From Kryptolebias marmoratus (lineage: Eukaryota > Chordata > Actinopteri > Cyprinodontiformes > Rivulidae): DNA of 64,000 nucleotides. The position numbers and the translations under genes were made by a program. Below, in pieces: positions 32,765 to 44,400 of this stretch (position 1 is the first letter of the stretch; each line of letters opens with the position of its first letter). The notes under the pieces were generated by a model that searched no databases, was not told the DNA's origin, and saw nothing but the letters and a program-made list of their open reading frames with translations. Location: contig NC_051453.1 in assembly GCF_001649575.2 (NCBI RefSeq), positions 14,232,562 to 14,296,561 of the forward strand, written 5' to 3'.

Positions 32765-33300
32765 TATCGCCCGCCGCTGAAAGGCAAAGGCGGACGGTAC
32801 TGTTTTTGCTCGTGTGTGTGCGCGTCTGTTACCAAAATACCTCACGAACCGCTTTGACGAATTTTAATGAAACGTGCAGAAAATAATCTATACATTTAGA
32901 TGCAAAACTGATTGACTTTAAGAGTCAACCCCATTCAAGATTGTTGCCACGCCCATCTGACCTTAGAAAACACACACACACACACACACAATGGCTATAA
33001 CTCAGTCAATTTTACAGATAGCAAGCTAAAATCTGCCATGCCTGTAGCTGAAATCCATTCACATTCACATTCCAGGATCTACTCGTTGTATCACATTTTT
33101 GCTTAAAACTATAGCATTAACTTTTGGTGTTACACCCGTTCGTCCACTGGATGGATTTTTATGAAACTTCCAGAAAGTAGACATTGGATGCAAATATAAC
33201 ATTATGTTTAACGTTTGACCAAAAACTGCCACAGCTCCGTCATTTCCTAACATAAGATGATCTTAGCCTAAAACTCTGTCGTGAAACATGGCGGGCGATA
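32765..33300 (+). mobile_element. TIR-bounded non-autonomous DNA element (copy 1)
   Basis: The left end tatcgcccgcc (32765-32775) is the exact reverse complement of the right end ggcgggcgata (33290-33300). Both ends start and finish at a TA, consistent with a TA target duplication as in Tc1/mariner-type MITEs. It has no coding capacity. A CA repeat (32972-32989) lies inside. A diverged copy in the same orientation is at 48167-48579. Confidence 0.7.
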
Positions 33301-34899
33301 TGCATTCCTAAAAGAAAAGCCAGGCCTTTAATTGCTGCAACTCACACCCAATGGGCATCATCATCATCATCATCATCCCCAAGCTCACATGATGACACGC
33401 ATTGTTTTAGTCTACAGATGAGAGAAATATTATGAAATGTTTCTGTATCTGGAAGGTTTTTTTTGTTTTCTGTTTTCAATACATCCAGGAGGTTTGCATA
33501 TTTGTCATGGTAACTGACAAGAAACAGAGAGAAGGGTCATTTAAACTTCTCCCTGTGACAGGTTCGCCCTCAGGTTAAACACAGCAGCTGTCAAACACCT
33601 CCACACACGTCCAAGCTGCAGTGGCTTTATGTCTTCTCAGGTGAGAGCAGAGGCACGCTGAATAAAGGCAGAATTACATTCTATATGAAACTAGGTCATC
33701 TGATTTTATTCCATTTTAAGTGGGGCTTTCTTTTTTTTCTTTTCTCCCCTTTCTTCTTCTTTTGTCACAATCAAGGTTGTGGGAAAGTTGTTGATTTCTC
33801 GAGCCAATTTACTTGACAAAGGAAGAAATTTAATGTCGCGAGCAGATTCGCACTGCATGCCCTCCCCTCTTGAAGTGTTTTCCCTGAACTATTTCTCTCC
33901 CCCTTCTGTGTGATCCTATACTCTGCCCGCCCTCCTCTCCATTCTGCTGTGCACAAGGCAGTTACTAAGGCCTGTGTTGGTTTTATGTTTGCCGGTGCAT
34001 GCACAAACAGACTGAATTAAAACTTGAAAAGGAAAAAACGACAACAATAATAATCCATTTGTTTTGCTTCAGTTAGAGTTTCAGCATTGCTGTGTTTTTT
34101 ATTGCCATTTGACAGTATTTATTTGAAAAATCAAGCTTTTATTTATTAATAATATTACTATTTTTAGCCATTTTCTTTTCTGGTTATGACTATTAAAGGG
34201 ACTCATTGCAAAGTATGAAATCGGATACAAAGAAAAGTTTATCCTGAACTAAATTAAACGGCGCATTTTGGAAGAGTTTGCTCCAGTAGCTTTGCAGGTT
34301 GGCTGATATGTAACTCTGAAATGCAGGTATGCACTCAGTGTAAACAGACAGGAGCTTTTGTGAAACTTCTGCTGCACCGGTGCGTTTACAGATTCAACCT
34401 AACTGCAGATCTGACTACTAATACATCAAAATTGTCGCACTTCTCCATCCCAAATAGCTCTTTCATGGACGCCGCAATCGTTGACCTATTTTCAGTCATT
34501 TCGGCTCTTTCCGTAGGTAAACAGAAGCTTGTTGTAGTTAGCAGCTGTCCATAAATTTTGCTCCCAAAATAAGGATTTAAGGACACAATAACAATTGATA
34601 TGAGGGAGGATTTTTTTTCCCATGACAAATAATAGTACGGAAAACAGGTAGGCAAATAAAATGTTATCTTTTAATGTTATACCTATAGCAAATAAGCCAA
34701 TTTAACAATTAGCATAAAATCTATTGCAAGTAAGGCTATTTAGGTTAGAAATAATCCAGCATACATCTAATTATTTGTGCTGAAAGCAGAATGATGTTCA
34801 AGCTGCAAGTCTGGAAAGTTGTTTTGTGAGAAAATAAACTAAAACAAAACAAAAAAGAAGAGCCACCAACCAAACTATTAAATGATGTCAGCGGGCATG

Positions 34900-35664
34900 T
34901 TGTAGCCCCCCTCAGCCAGCCTCCCAGAGCACAGAGAAAGTGAGCGTCAAAAGGAAAAAAAAGGCGGACCGAAGCAAAATCCTGCCCGTCTACTGGTCCG
35001 CATGGCTGTCAATCAAGCACTTTCGCTTTTCTATTGGCTGATGTCTTTCGCATTTATCGTGCCATCTCGTCAAGCTGCTGCTGTGTAATAGCAGGTAACT
35101 TTCTTGCGATAGCCTTCCGCCGGACGACCTAGTGCTCTTAGATGCCGTTCGCTTTAGGAAATACGCACACCGGACGGCGGAATCAGACACTCCCGTGCCT
35201 CGGAACACGGAAAAGAGGTTGAACTCGTATTTTTTATATCTCTAAACATTACCCCATCTCTCCGTGGCTGTTTGAAATCGGACACCGCTGGCGTTGAGGC
35301 CCTCAGTCTTTTTTTTTTTTTTTCTGCGCGGAGGGATACGCTGTTACGTCTGACAATGTGGACGGAGGTGGTGAAGATGTCTACGAGAAGAATGAAATCA
35401 TCTCAGTTGTAACAACAAAAAAGGAATACGGAGAGATTAGTTACTATAATAGATTTGTTTGCACACAGACTTTGTTACATTGACGCAAACACGTGGGCGC
35501 TGCGTGGAAAAACCAGGCTTCCCGGGACAAAAGAAGAGACATCCACTGTGCTCTAATGCGTTTCATGCACTGAGGTCGAAATTCTCTTGAAGTTTTATGT
35601 TTTTCCCCCTGCGAGTCTCCGCTTTTCTTTTTACGGCTGGATACCAGGCACTTGGCGAGGAGAG
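34900..35664 (+). promoter_or_regulatory. tcf3: tcf3 promoter and 5'UTR exon 1
   Basis: GC-richer sequence with an inverted CCAAT box (ctattggctg at about 35030) and a tgtcaatca PBX/HOX-like word (about 35008). A transcript leader with T-rich stretches follows and ends at the donor gagag|gtaaaa after 35664. The next exon starts at 38377 and holds the ATG. The start site is not fixed by sequence; the leader probably begins between about 35050 and 35350. Confidence 0.5.
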
Positions 35665-38376
35665 GTAAAAACACAACCTTACACTTCACGTTTCGGGTGT
35701 GGGGGGGCAGGGAAGCTGCATGAATTACACGGGTTTTATCTGCTTTTTTTTTTTATTTATTTATTTTTATTTTTATTTTTTTTTAGGGTTCTGTGTTTGA
35801 CGCCCGTAATTATCGAAAAGTTTTTTTTTTCTTTTTCGGGAATGTGTGGTTAAAAAGCTGGGGTGGTGTAAAGACGGGAGAGGGGGGGATGTTAAGTTTT
35901 TTTTTTTCTTCTTTCTTTTTTTTTTTTTTTTTTGTCTGGTTTGAGGTGGCGAGCCAAGTGTGTGACGGTCTCTCCGGCAGGAAATTACTCCTTTGTTCTG
36001 CAAAAAAAAAAAAAAAAGACTCAGTAAAGGTTGTTGTCGCCCTAACAAGCCTCGGTTTGTTTAACTAGCTCCGGTCGCTTAAGTGGAAATATTAAAATAG
36101 TAGCGTTGTGTAAAGCTGGCTAGCATTTTAGCTAAAGTTTGCGCGTGTATTTTCCACGCATACGTTAAACAAACTTTCCATAAAAAAAGCCCAGTTTGTA
36201 GCCCACTCTCCAGTGGAAGTGTCTGACCACCAGCTAGACTTATTTTATTGCACATTTGGCAGGAAATTCCTCCTGCTCCCACCCCCACCGTCTCCCTCCG
36301 CGGATCTCCCCTCACGACGCACGACTTGAACCCTAATATTTCTTTTAAAGAAAGAAAGAGTCACTTAAAAAAAAAAAAAAAAAATCGCCGCTAGAAGTTT
36401 GAATCCTCGCTCTCGACCTCCAAAGTCCCAGCCGATGTCTTGCCCAGAGAAGGCACAAACAGGGGGGTTTATGCTTTCTGGTCAGCCTGGAGCTCGGTGT
36501 CAACATGGCTCTTAATAAATGAAGAATTGGTTAGTTTTCAGCGGTAGTTTGGCTCTGGATGGGGCCTGTTCTGATGCCATGGTGTCCATGATGGTTCCTG
36601 GCACAGTTGTGGACTGTTTAACCCGAGTGTTTGTGTATGTTCTCCGGATTAATGTGGTGGACTGAATCAACAGCTGAAATTGCCTTTTTTGTTGTTGTTG
36701 TTGTTGGCACTTGTTGTTCCCATAGTTGTGTCTGCATTGTGCTAATTTAGGACTGGTCACTATAATATCCACATTATTGCATTCGTGGTAGCTGCACTAC
36801 TTGTGCTCATGTGTGTGTGTGTATTTTTTTAAAATGCATTTCACCTTAAGTTTGCTTTGCTGGTTGTTAGGAATAATAAAAAAAAGTAAGTAAGGCATGG
36901 TTTGTTTTCCTGGAAGTGCTGGCTCTTTTTGTGCAGAGGGACCTGTGCTCTCTGCTTTGTGTGTGGGGGGTGACAAAGACCCCCCCACCCCACCCCTAAT
37001 CTGCTTGCTTGAAATATTGATCCAGCAGTAGCTAAAGATGCCATTTTGTCTCATAAAGCCACCCCCCCAACACACACACTTCCATGTGCTGTGCACCGTT
37101 TAACTCTTAGGCAGGTTGTGTTTGAAAAGTTGCCTCGTCCCCGAGGACCTCCTGCAACCTTATCAGGAGGTTTTAGGGAACTTTGTGGTCTTGTTTTTGT
37201 GTGTGCGCTTTCCCTCCTGTTCCAGAGTCGAATGAAATCAGTTTCACTCCATTTTTAAAGGAATTCCTCAAAACTGTGGCACTTGTATTGCAGGAAAATT
37301 GAAGTTGCCCCCCTGTGTTCACCGTGACGTGCACCTTTTCCCCCCCAAAATCTTCTTTTTTTTTGTTTGTTAGCGTGATGCCATAAGAGACTACATGCTA
37401 GCTCCGAACGACAAAAAGGAGGCCGTAAACGCACACCACCTGTTGGTGTCCAAGTGCCTCCATTCTTCCACTTGCTCCCATCGACACCAGTTCCCTTTGA
37501 GGCTCCCTCAGAACCGCCGCTCGGCTCCAGAGAGCGGCCTCGGGCCTCGTGCTGCCACGCAAAAAAAAAAACCCTGGCAGATTTGTGCTCGCTGTGTCTT
37601 CTGACAAGCTTCTTTCTGAGTTGACATATGGTAATTTGGTAATGACGTGTTTGCGTACAGTCATTAGCTCTGCCTTTCACCCCCATTTCCTTGGGCTAAC
37701 AATAGTCCCAATTATGTCTGTAATTGTAAGTGTATTACGTTTTCTTTTTATGTAGCGATGATCGACATATGGTTCTGTTAGTTGCCAGGGTTGCGTAAAA
37801 TGAAAGACAATTTCTTTTAATGTCATTACTTGGTAGCGATTTGACTAAAGGCAGGGGATTCATCATCAGTTCATGGCATGTCTTTGCTTGAATGGCGAAA
37901 CCGTGTCTGAAGGAAAATATATCTATATTTTTTTAGGGAAACCGGTCTGATTTGTTGTGTTCAGTCGCCTTGTGTTGTCCTTTTTGTATACTTTCATAAT
38001 TTAACCTGAAAGTACTTTGATCTGAGTGGTTTTGGCCAGCTGACAGTCGTGTTTTCGGCCTCTCGATTAGTTGTAGGTGATCGTCATTTATGTTGGAATT
38101 TAAAATAATTCGCTAGCGCTGAGAAAGTGGCTCTTGTTTAAAGAAAGCACTGCAGCTCTGCTACCTAATCAGCGAGCTAGGGCTTCCCTAACGAGAATCT
38201 TTTAACGTGTCAGGATGAAAGTTGTCATGTATCAAAGGTAGAGTAGCTTCCAATGATGTGTTAGCATCGTAACACCTTTTTAATTTTGTTTTTGAAACAA
38301 ACAAACAAAAAAAAATGGAACATGTGACTTCTCGTTGTGCTTTTAAAAATCCTGTATTTGCAAATTTCTCTCGTAG
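35665..38376 (+). other. tcf3: tcf3 intron 1
   Basis: About 2.7 kb with long T and A runs. A GC-richer block at 37380-37570 carries three E-box-type words (cacctg 37437, caagtg 37451, cacttg 37469). It could be an autoregulatory element, since E-proteins bind CANNTG. No exon is recognised. Confidence 0.6.
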
Positions 38377-38473
38377 GGTTTGTTAGAAGCCGAAGGGTAT
38401 GAACGAACAGCAGCAAAGAATGGCTGCAGTGGAAACGGACAAGGAACTCAGCGATCTCCTGGATTTCAGCGCG
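38377..38473 (+). CDS. tcf3: tcf3 exon 2: start codon and AD1
   Basis: The acceptor ctctcgtag ends at 38376. The ATG is at 38399, residues 1-25 ([20 protein letters not shown] and on to DFSA). Donor gcg|gtaaga, phase 0. The protein start matches vertebrate TCF3. Confidence 0.93.
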
Positions 38474-41400
38474 GTAAGAGAGTGGCAGAGCAGTCTGGGT
38501 GGTGCTGGGTGGAGGAAAGAGTGCAATACAGGTCTGAGAGGGAGAGAGCAGCTCAGAGGTGGTGGTCTGAAAACAAACAACAACAAAAAAAATTAAATAA
38601 AAAAAAAACTAGAAAAAGTGAGACCAGAAGGGCAGATTTGAGAACTTAAAACTGATTTCGTTTGCTCAGAATGTTTACATTCCCTGCATGCAGACGAGAT
38701 TGAACATTTTAAATGATGTTCTGCCTCGACTGGCTACAATACAGCCTGCAACGTCTACAGATATAGGCAACTAGGGGCATCATCTAATGTTTAAAAAAAA
38801 ATAGGGGGAATCAGGAACAAGTGCAGGAAATAGTAGACATAATTTCCCCACTGTTTGAATTGTTAAGTGGATCTTTTGGGAGTGTGTGATCCAGGGCTGA
38901 GCTGACAGCTTCTGCATTTGTTTTTGTCATAATTTTTTAGTTCTTCAGGAAGAGATTTTCAATTGGTTGCTCTCGAAGCGATCCTCCTGACATTATCTAC
39001 AAAGTGGATAGAGAAATGCTGCTCCGCTTTTTCGTTTCTTTTTTTATTTATTTCTTTTTTTATTTGTGTTTCGTTTCTTTTTTTTCTTTTTTTTTTTTTT
39101 TTTTTTTTTGTTGTGAAGCCTTTTTGCTGCTTAACACTGACATAAACATCTCCTAGCCCCAGTGGAGATGTGTTAGTCTTTTTCACCCAAACAAACTGAA
39201 AAGCAAATGTGGCTTTTTTCCCAGCTCTGTATTATTAGCAGGCACTTTTTTTTTCCTTTTAACTGTTAGTGAGTATTTGCCAGAAGACGTTATGTCAGGA
39301 ATATATATTATGACAAATTTGAATTCTGCTTTACTCAACCGTTCATGTTTAGGAGTAATTTAAACGATCCATGTAACCGAGCCAGGTTTTTTTAGGTAGA
39401 GCTCTATTTTTGTGATTGGCACAGTGTAGCCTTTGTTTATGTTTTTGTACTTCTATTGGAAAGCCAACCACTGAAAGATTAGAAAAAAAGCACATCTTGC
39501 TATGGAAGGAGCTTCTGAGAGGTTCTCATTAGACAACCGAGTTTGGTGTTTAAAAGGAGCTCAAATCGATCAGCTTAGACGTCTATTAGCAGCCGTTTTG
39601 TTCCGTTTTGCTTTTGATAATTCGGCGAGAAACCGTCAAACATGAACAGGTTTTCTCGTCTCTGTTTAATTTCTTGCCGGTCGTAGGAGAGCATCTGGGC
39701 TTGAAAATGAGGAAAAACAAAACAAGTTTGCATTGCGATTAATATGTTTGAAGCACTTTGCTGTTTATTAAGTTTTTTTCTTTTTAAAAACAAGGTTATG
39801 TGCCGTAGTGGCAAATTGCGTTGCAGTGCCCCAGTTTCAACGTGTTTGGTTTGTACATCAGACGCTTTAGCGTTCGTAAAAGATGCCACAGAGCGGCTGT
39901 TGAGACCACACCATAACCTGGTGGTAAAGCCCACAGCGGTTTGGTGACATAAATGTTAGTTAAAGTACACACCACTGGCTTTAGATATCTAAGATATGCT
40001 TGAACAGTTTAATTGCGAATTACTTTGTTCATGGAATAAATTAGCTGCGTGTTTGCAGTAAGAATTATCTTATAGGTTTTACTTTTAATCTAAAGCTCAC
40101 CAATTGTATCAATTTTTCTTTATTTTTTTATTTTTTGTTAAACCTCATTGTTTCTATCTCACTTTAGACTGACACAGAGCTCAAACGCCTGTAACAGTGT
40201 GTGTAAGATGTTTGTAGCAATGAGATGTGTGAAGTGTGCCTTCCTTGCCTTGTTAGTTATCTCTGTCTTTGTTTTGTAGATGTTTGCACCCCCAGTAGCC
40301 AATGGGAAAAACAGGACAATGACACTGGCCAGCACTCATTTTACTGCATCAGGTAAGAGTTTTTTTTGTTTGTTTTGTTTTTAGCTTTGTGTTCACTGTT
40401 TTGTCAGTTTTCAGTCCTGCATCATCGTGTTGCATGTAAATGTGGCAAATCCAAATATACTAATAATTGAATCCAATCTTTACCTGTCAAGTTCACTGCT
40501 GAACATGAGCGACAAAAGGACGCATCCCCACAGTCAGAACAGCTGCTGAACTATGTGCAAGTGCCTACCACGCTAACGCACCAAAATCAGAATCAATTCA
40601 GTGGTATCTGCCTTTTAGACACTTTCAGTTTTGTTCGTTCTTGTTTTGAGATTTACCGTCACCACTTTATTAGTAACAGCAGATCTTTTAATTCGTGGCC
40701 CTTACCTTGTTACAACGTTTAATTTGCGGGGGGAAAAAAATCAAAATAATCATATTTATTTAGTAGCAACACCGGGGAAAACAAGCTGCTAACAGTGCTC
40801 ATTTGATCGTTTTTCTATATCAAAACGTTACGAATTCTTGTTTGTTTGTAACATAATTAGACGTTTCAGAAGAAAATTGTTCTGTGCTGCAGTTGCGCCC
40901 CGCCCCCCCACACACACACATTTTTGTAGACTTTTGAAGTGGCACCAAGAAGTAAACACACTTAGTCACCTGAAAGCTTTGAGTAAGGGTTTCCATCTTT
41001 CTAAAGGTTATTAGTAAGTTGTTTTACTTTCGTTCTCCTGTCACCGTGCCAGCCCAGCGTGTGAAATTGAGTCACACTCCCCAGCGTTCGCCAGAGTGAG
41101 AACTTAGCCACTGAGGAACAAAGGCAGAGAAGGGGGCTTATGGACTTGAAACAACTCCCCCACCCTGAAGTGTAAAACAACNNNNNNNNNNNNNNNNNNN
41201 NNNNNCCGGCACAGGGCTCTTACCCCCACTGATCTGCAGGAAATGGCTCAAGTCTGAGACAATGTCCCTCACCCCCAGCTCGCAGCCTCTTAAACTGGCC
41301 CAGCATGCAGTGAGTGGCCAGAGTGGGGAAAAGAGAGCTCGCTGAATAGAGGGATCAGTCTGTGGAAGGCAGGATTCTGTTTGTTTCTATTACAGCAGGC

Positions 41401-44400
41401 AATTACTAAGCAGTGAGGAGTTAATTCCTACCCCCCCTCCTCATGTCCTAAAGTGTGGCCCTCGGTCATTGACACCCATTATAATGTGATACTTAAAGCT
41501 GTCACCTTTAACTTGGGGAGATCCTGCAGGTACTCTTTAATAGCACCAGAGTCAAAATGCTAACACATGCAGAGTCCGGCTCAAGAGTTTCAGTCAGAAA
41601 CTCGGAGTGAATGTGATCCCACCACATGTAGAAAAAGACACCAACATTTGTCTCAGTACATTTATTAGGTAGCATAAGGGCTTGTGTGCTTTTATATTTA
41701 TTTATTTTATTTCATTTTTTTAAGCTCCACCCCCAAATTTTGGCCAGCACTGCTCTGTGTGTTGCCTGATGCCTGAAAATGTATTTACTGTAGAAATGAT
41801 GACCATTAAAGAACAACGTCCAGCCATGGCGTTGTTTAGGTTGCTTGTATATTCAGGGGACCCAGCAGCGCGGGAACGGTAGCGAGCGGTCCTAGTGGCC
41901 CACCAGACCACCTCTATTCATCAACACAAAAGTGCTCAGAGGGGTGCTAATTGCATTAGGCGTCCTTCTCCCTTCCTCACTGGCCTGCGTGTGTGCGGAG
42001 GGGGGGCGGTGGGGGTTAGGTGCCCCGTGTAGGATGACTGGGGAGGGGAAAGAGAGAAGAGGATTGGCGAGAAGTGTGGGATGTTTGAGAAGTAGGGGAG
42101 GCAGAGTGTGACGGTGTGTGTGTGTGTGGTGGGAGTTGGCCAAGCCCACAAGCCTTCAGGCAGGCGTCCCCTTGGTCACCTCTGCAGCTGCTGGCAACGT
42201 CTCCAACCCCCTTCACACACAAATACAAGGGACACGACAGCCTTACTTCCTGAAGATGACAAAAAACAACTCAGAATTTACACTTGTGGTCTCTCTTTGT
42301 GGCGAGCTTAATAGGTTTGCCTTTAACTTCTTGCTCAGTTGTTTGCCTAACTGCATATTTTTATGTAGTTATTCCTACGTTGGTCAAAGTCTTACAGGAA
42401 AATCTAAGCCCTCAAAGGGAAAATCTAAAATGCGGGTGGCTTCTCTCTTCTTTTCTTTTTTCTTTTTCTTTTTTTTTTCTTCTTTTTGCTAAATTGGATG
42501 TTTTCAGAGCCTGCAGCCATGAGAAGGCTTTGTAGCTCAGAAAATAAATATTTTTCTGGGCTCTGGTTTTCAGTCATTATTTGTTTTGCCTTGCGAGTAC
42601 ATTCAAACAAGCCAAGCTGAAATCTAGGGAAATGCAAAGAAACTATTGTAAACCAGCCAGTTCTTTGACTTTTACATTCATGTGGATGCACAATTGGAAG
42701 ATAATCCAGGGCATTTTGTCGCTCTAATTTAATTTGATTGTATTCATCGCTTACTTCAAGTGGGTCTGTGACGCACAGCGAGTTAAAACAGTTGAAAAAT
42801 TAATTAAACTCAGCTCAGATAGTCTATTTAAATAGTCTAGTTTAAGGTGGTTTTAAATTTTAGACTTCCCTTTTTTTTAAACAAGACATAATAAAACCAA
42901 ATGGTATTTATGTTGAAGTGCTAAATAAGCTGCCCCCCTTGGGAAATCCATGCCAGTATTAATTCTCAGTTAATTTTTATTCCAACTTTCTCTTGTTCAG
43001 CAGCACAGTGAGTTGCAGACCTGCTCCTCAGAAAGTGAAAATTAAGTTGAACAAGAAACCTTTTTGTTTTCCAAAGTTTATGAGAACGGGTTAGCCGTGC
43101 TTTCTATCTATCTATCACGTTGCTGATTATTAATCCATGACATCACAAGCGGAGTTGCTGCAGCGTCAGCTTGTGGTTTTCGTGTTATTCTCCGAACTTG
43201 TAATAGAAAGCTTGAAAAATCCAACCAAGTCGTGATCAGGATAGTCTGATCGTTTTATCATTTTTATCCAGAATTCACACTCTTTAAATATTCTTTGCAA
43301 AATGTTTCACTCCGAGCTGTTCAAGACTTAGAAACTAAAGTCCTGAAAGTGTTTTTGCTGATCATATGATTGATATAGGAGCACCAGAATAACTTAAAAA
43401 CGGTGCTTAACTTGTTGATGCGATTAATTCTTCCCCTTTTTTTATTTTTGGTGTGAAAGCAGCAAGGCGCTCAGCATCAAAATAATATTTCCCAAAAAAA
43501 AAGAGGCTGGTGTTAAATGTGACTATAAATATTTTTGTGTTTCTTGAGCCATGGGAGATGCTTTCTTCATTGGTGGCGGTGATCTTGTTTGATATGATAT
43601 GGGACAAGTGACAAACAACAATAGGAGAATCTCCGTTCCAGCATGGTTGGAGCTCTCGAAGGTGTCGGTACCACCTCCGCGGCTCTCCACCTTGTTTTAA
43701 TTGCCTCTGAGTTAATTACTCCAGTAAGTGTGAAACAATGTTGTCAGACCTCCCCTGCACAGCCATGCTTTCACTCTGTCCTCTGTGCTCTCCTGTTGGC
43801 CAAATGGAGGCATCATAGGTGGATGAAGGATGCTTTAAAAGGAGCTTTTTCTTGTAGATATGTTCAGTACAGCTTACCATCAACGGTGATAATAAGTGAT
43901 TTTGTGATTCGCTTTCTAGATGTGACATTATTACCTGTAAGGGTGTATGTTGCATTTTAAGTGGACAGGCCGATTGTAGACACAAGTCCTTTAAAGTAGA
44001 TGTTTTATTCATCTTATTTATTCCTGTACTTTTCCTGGCACAAAGCTCAGGGTGAAAGTTCCTCCATACAAAGCCTGCCATCTTTATTTAGCAGCCAGCT
44101 CGCCGCCGCCGTCCTGTCACTTTGGACGCGGCTGCACCTCTTTATTAGCGCAGGACTGATGTGACGGTGTGCGGGGCCGATCCTTCCGAGGTCCCCTCTC
44201 CTCCCCGCTCGCCCGATTCGCCATGCCACTGGCATCAGCTCCATAGATCACGGCTGTCGCAGTGTGTGTAGGTGCTTGCACCACTCTGTTAGTCTCATCG
44301 CTCATTCTCACTCGTCAACCAGGCTGCTGATCTCACCCAGACCCCTCTCGCTCATGTCCCCCCTCTCTCTCTTCTCCTTGCTTTCTCCTTCCACTCGCTC

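Larger units (their letters stand above)
26201..34900. other. zbtb7a-tcf3 intergenic region
   Basis: About 8.7 kb without a supportable gene. It contains the LINE remnant, CA microsatellites (28874-28899, 29758-29782, 32972-32989), a small ATC repeat (33357-33376), the TIR element at 32765-33300, and several non-repetitive blocks rich in homeobox, octamer and GATA words that look like conserved regulatory DNA. Confidence 0.6.

Noticed and set aside
37255..37686. 143-codon open frame on the minus strand in tcf3 intron 1
   Set aside because: No recognisable domain, includes poly-A/T derived Lys and Phe runs, and frames on the other strand are open as well.
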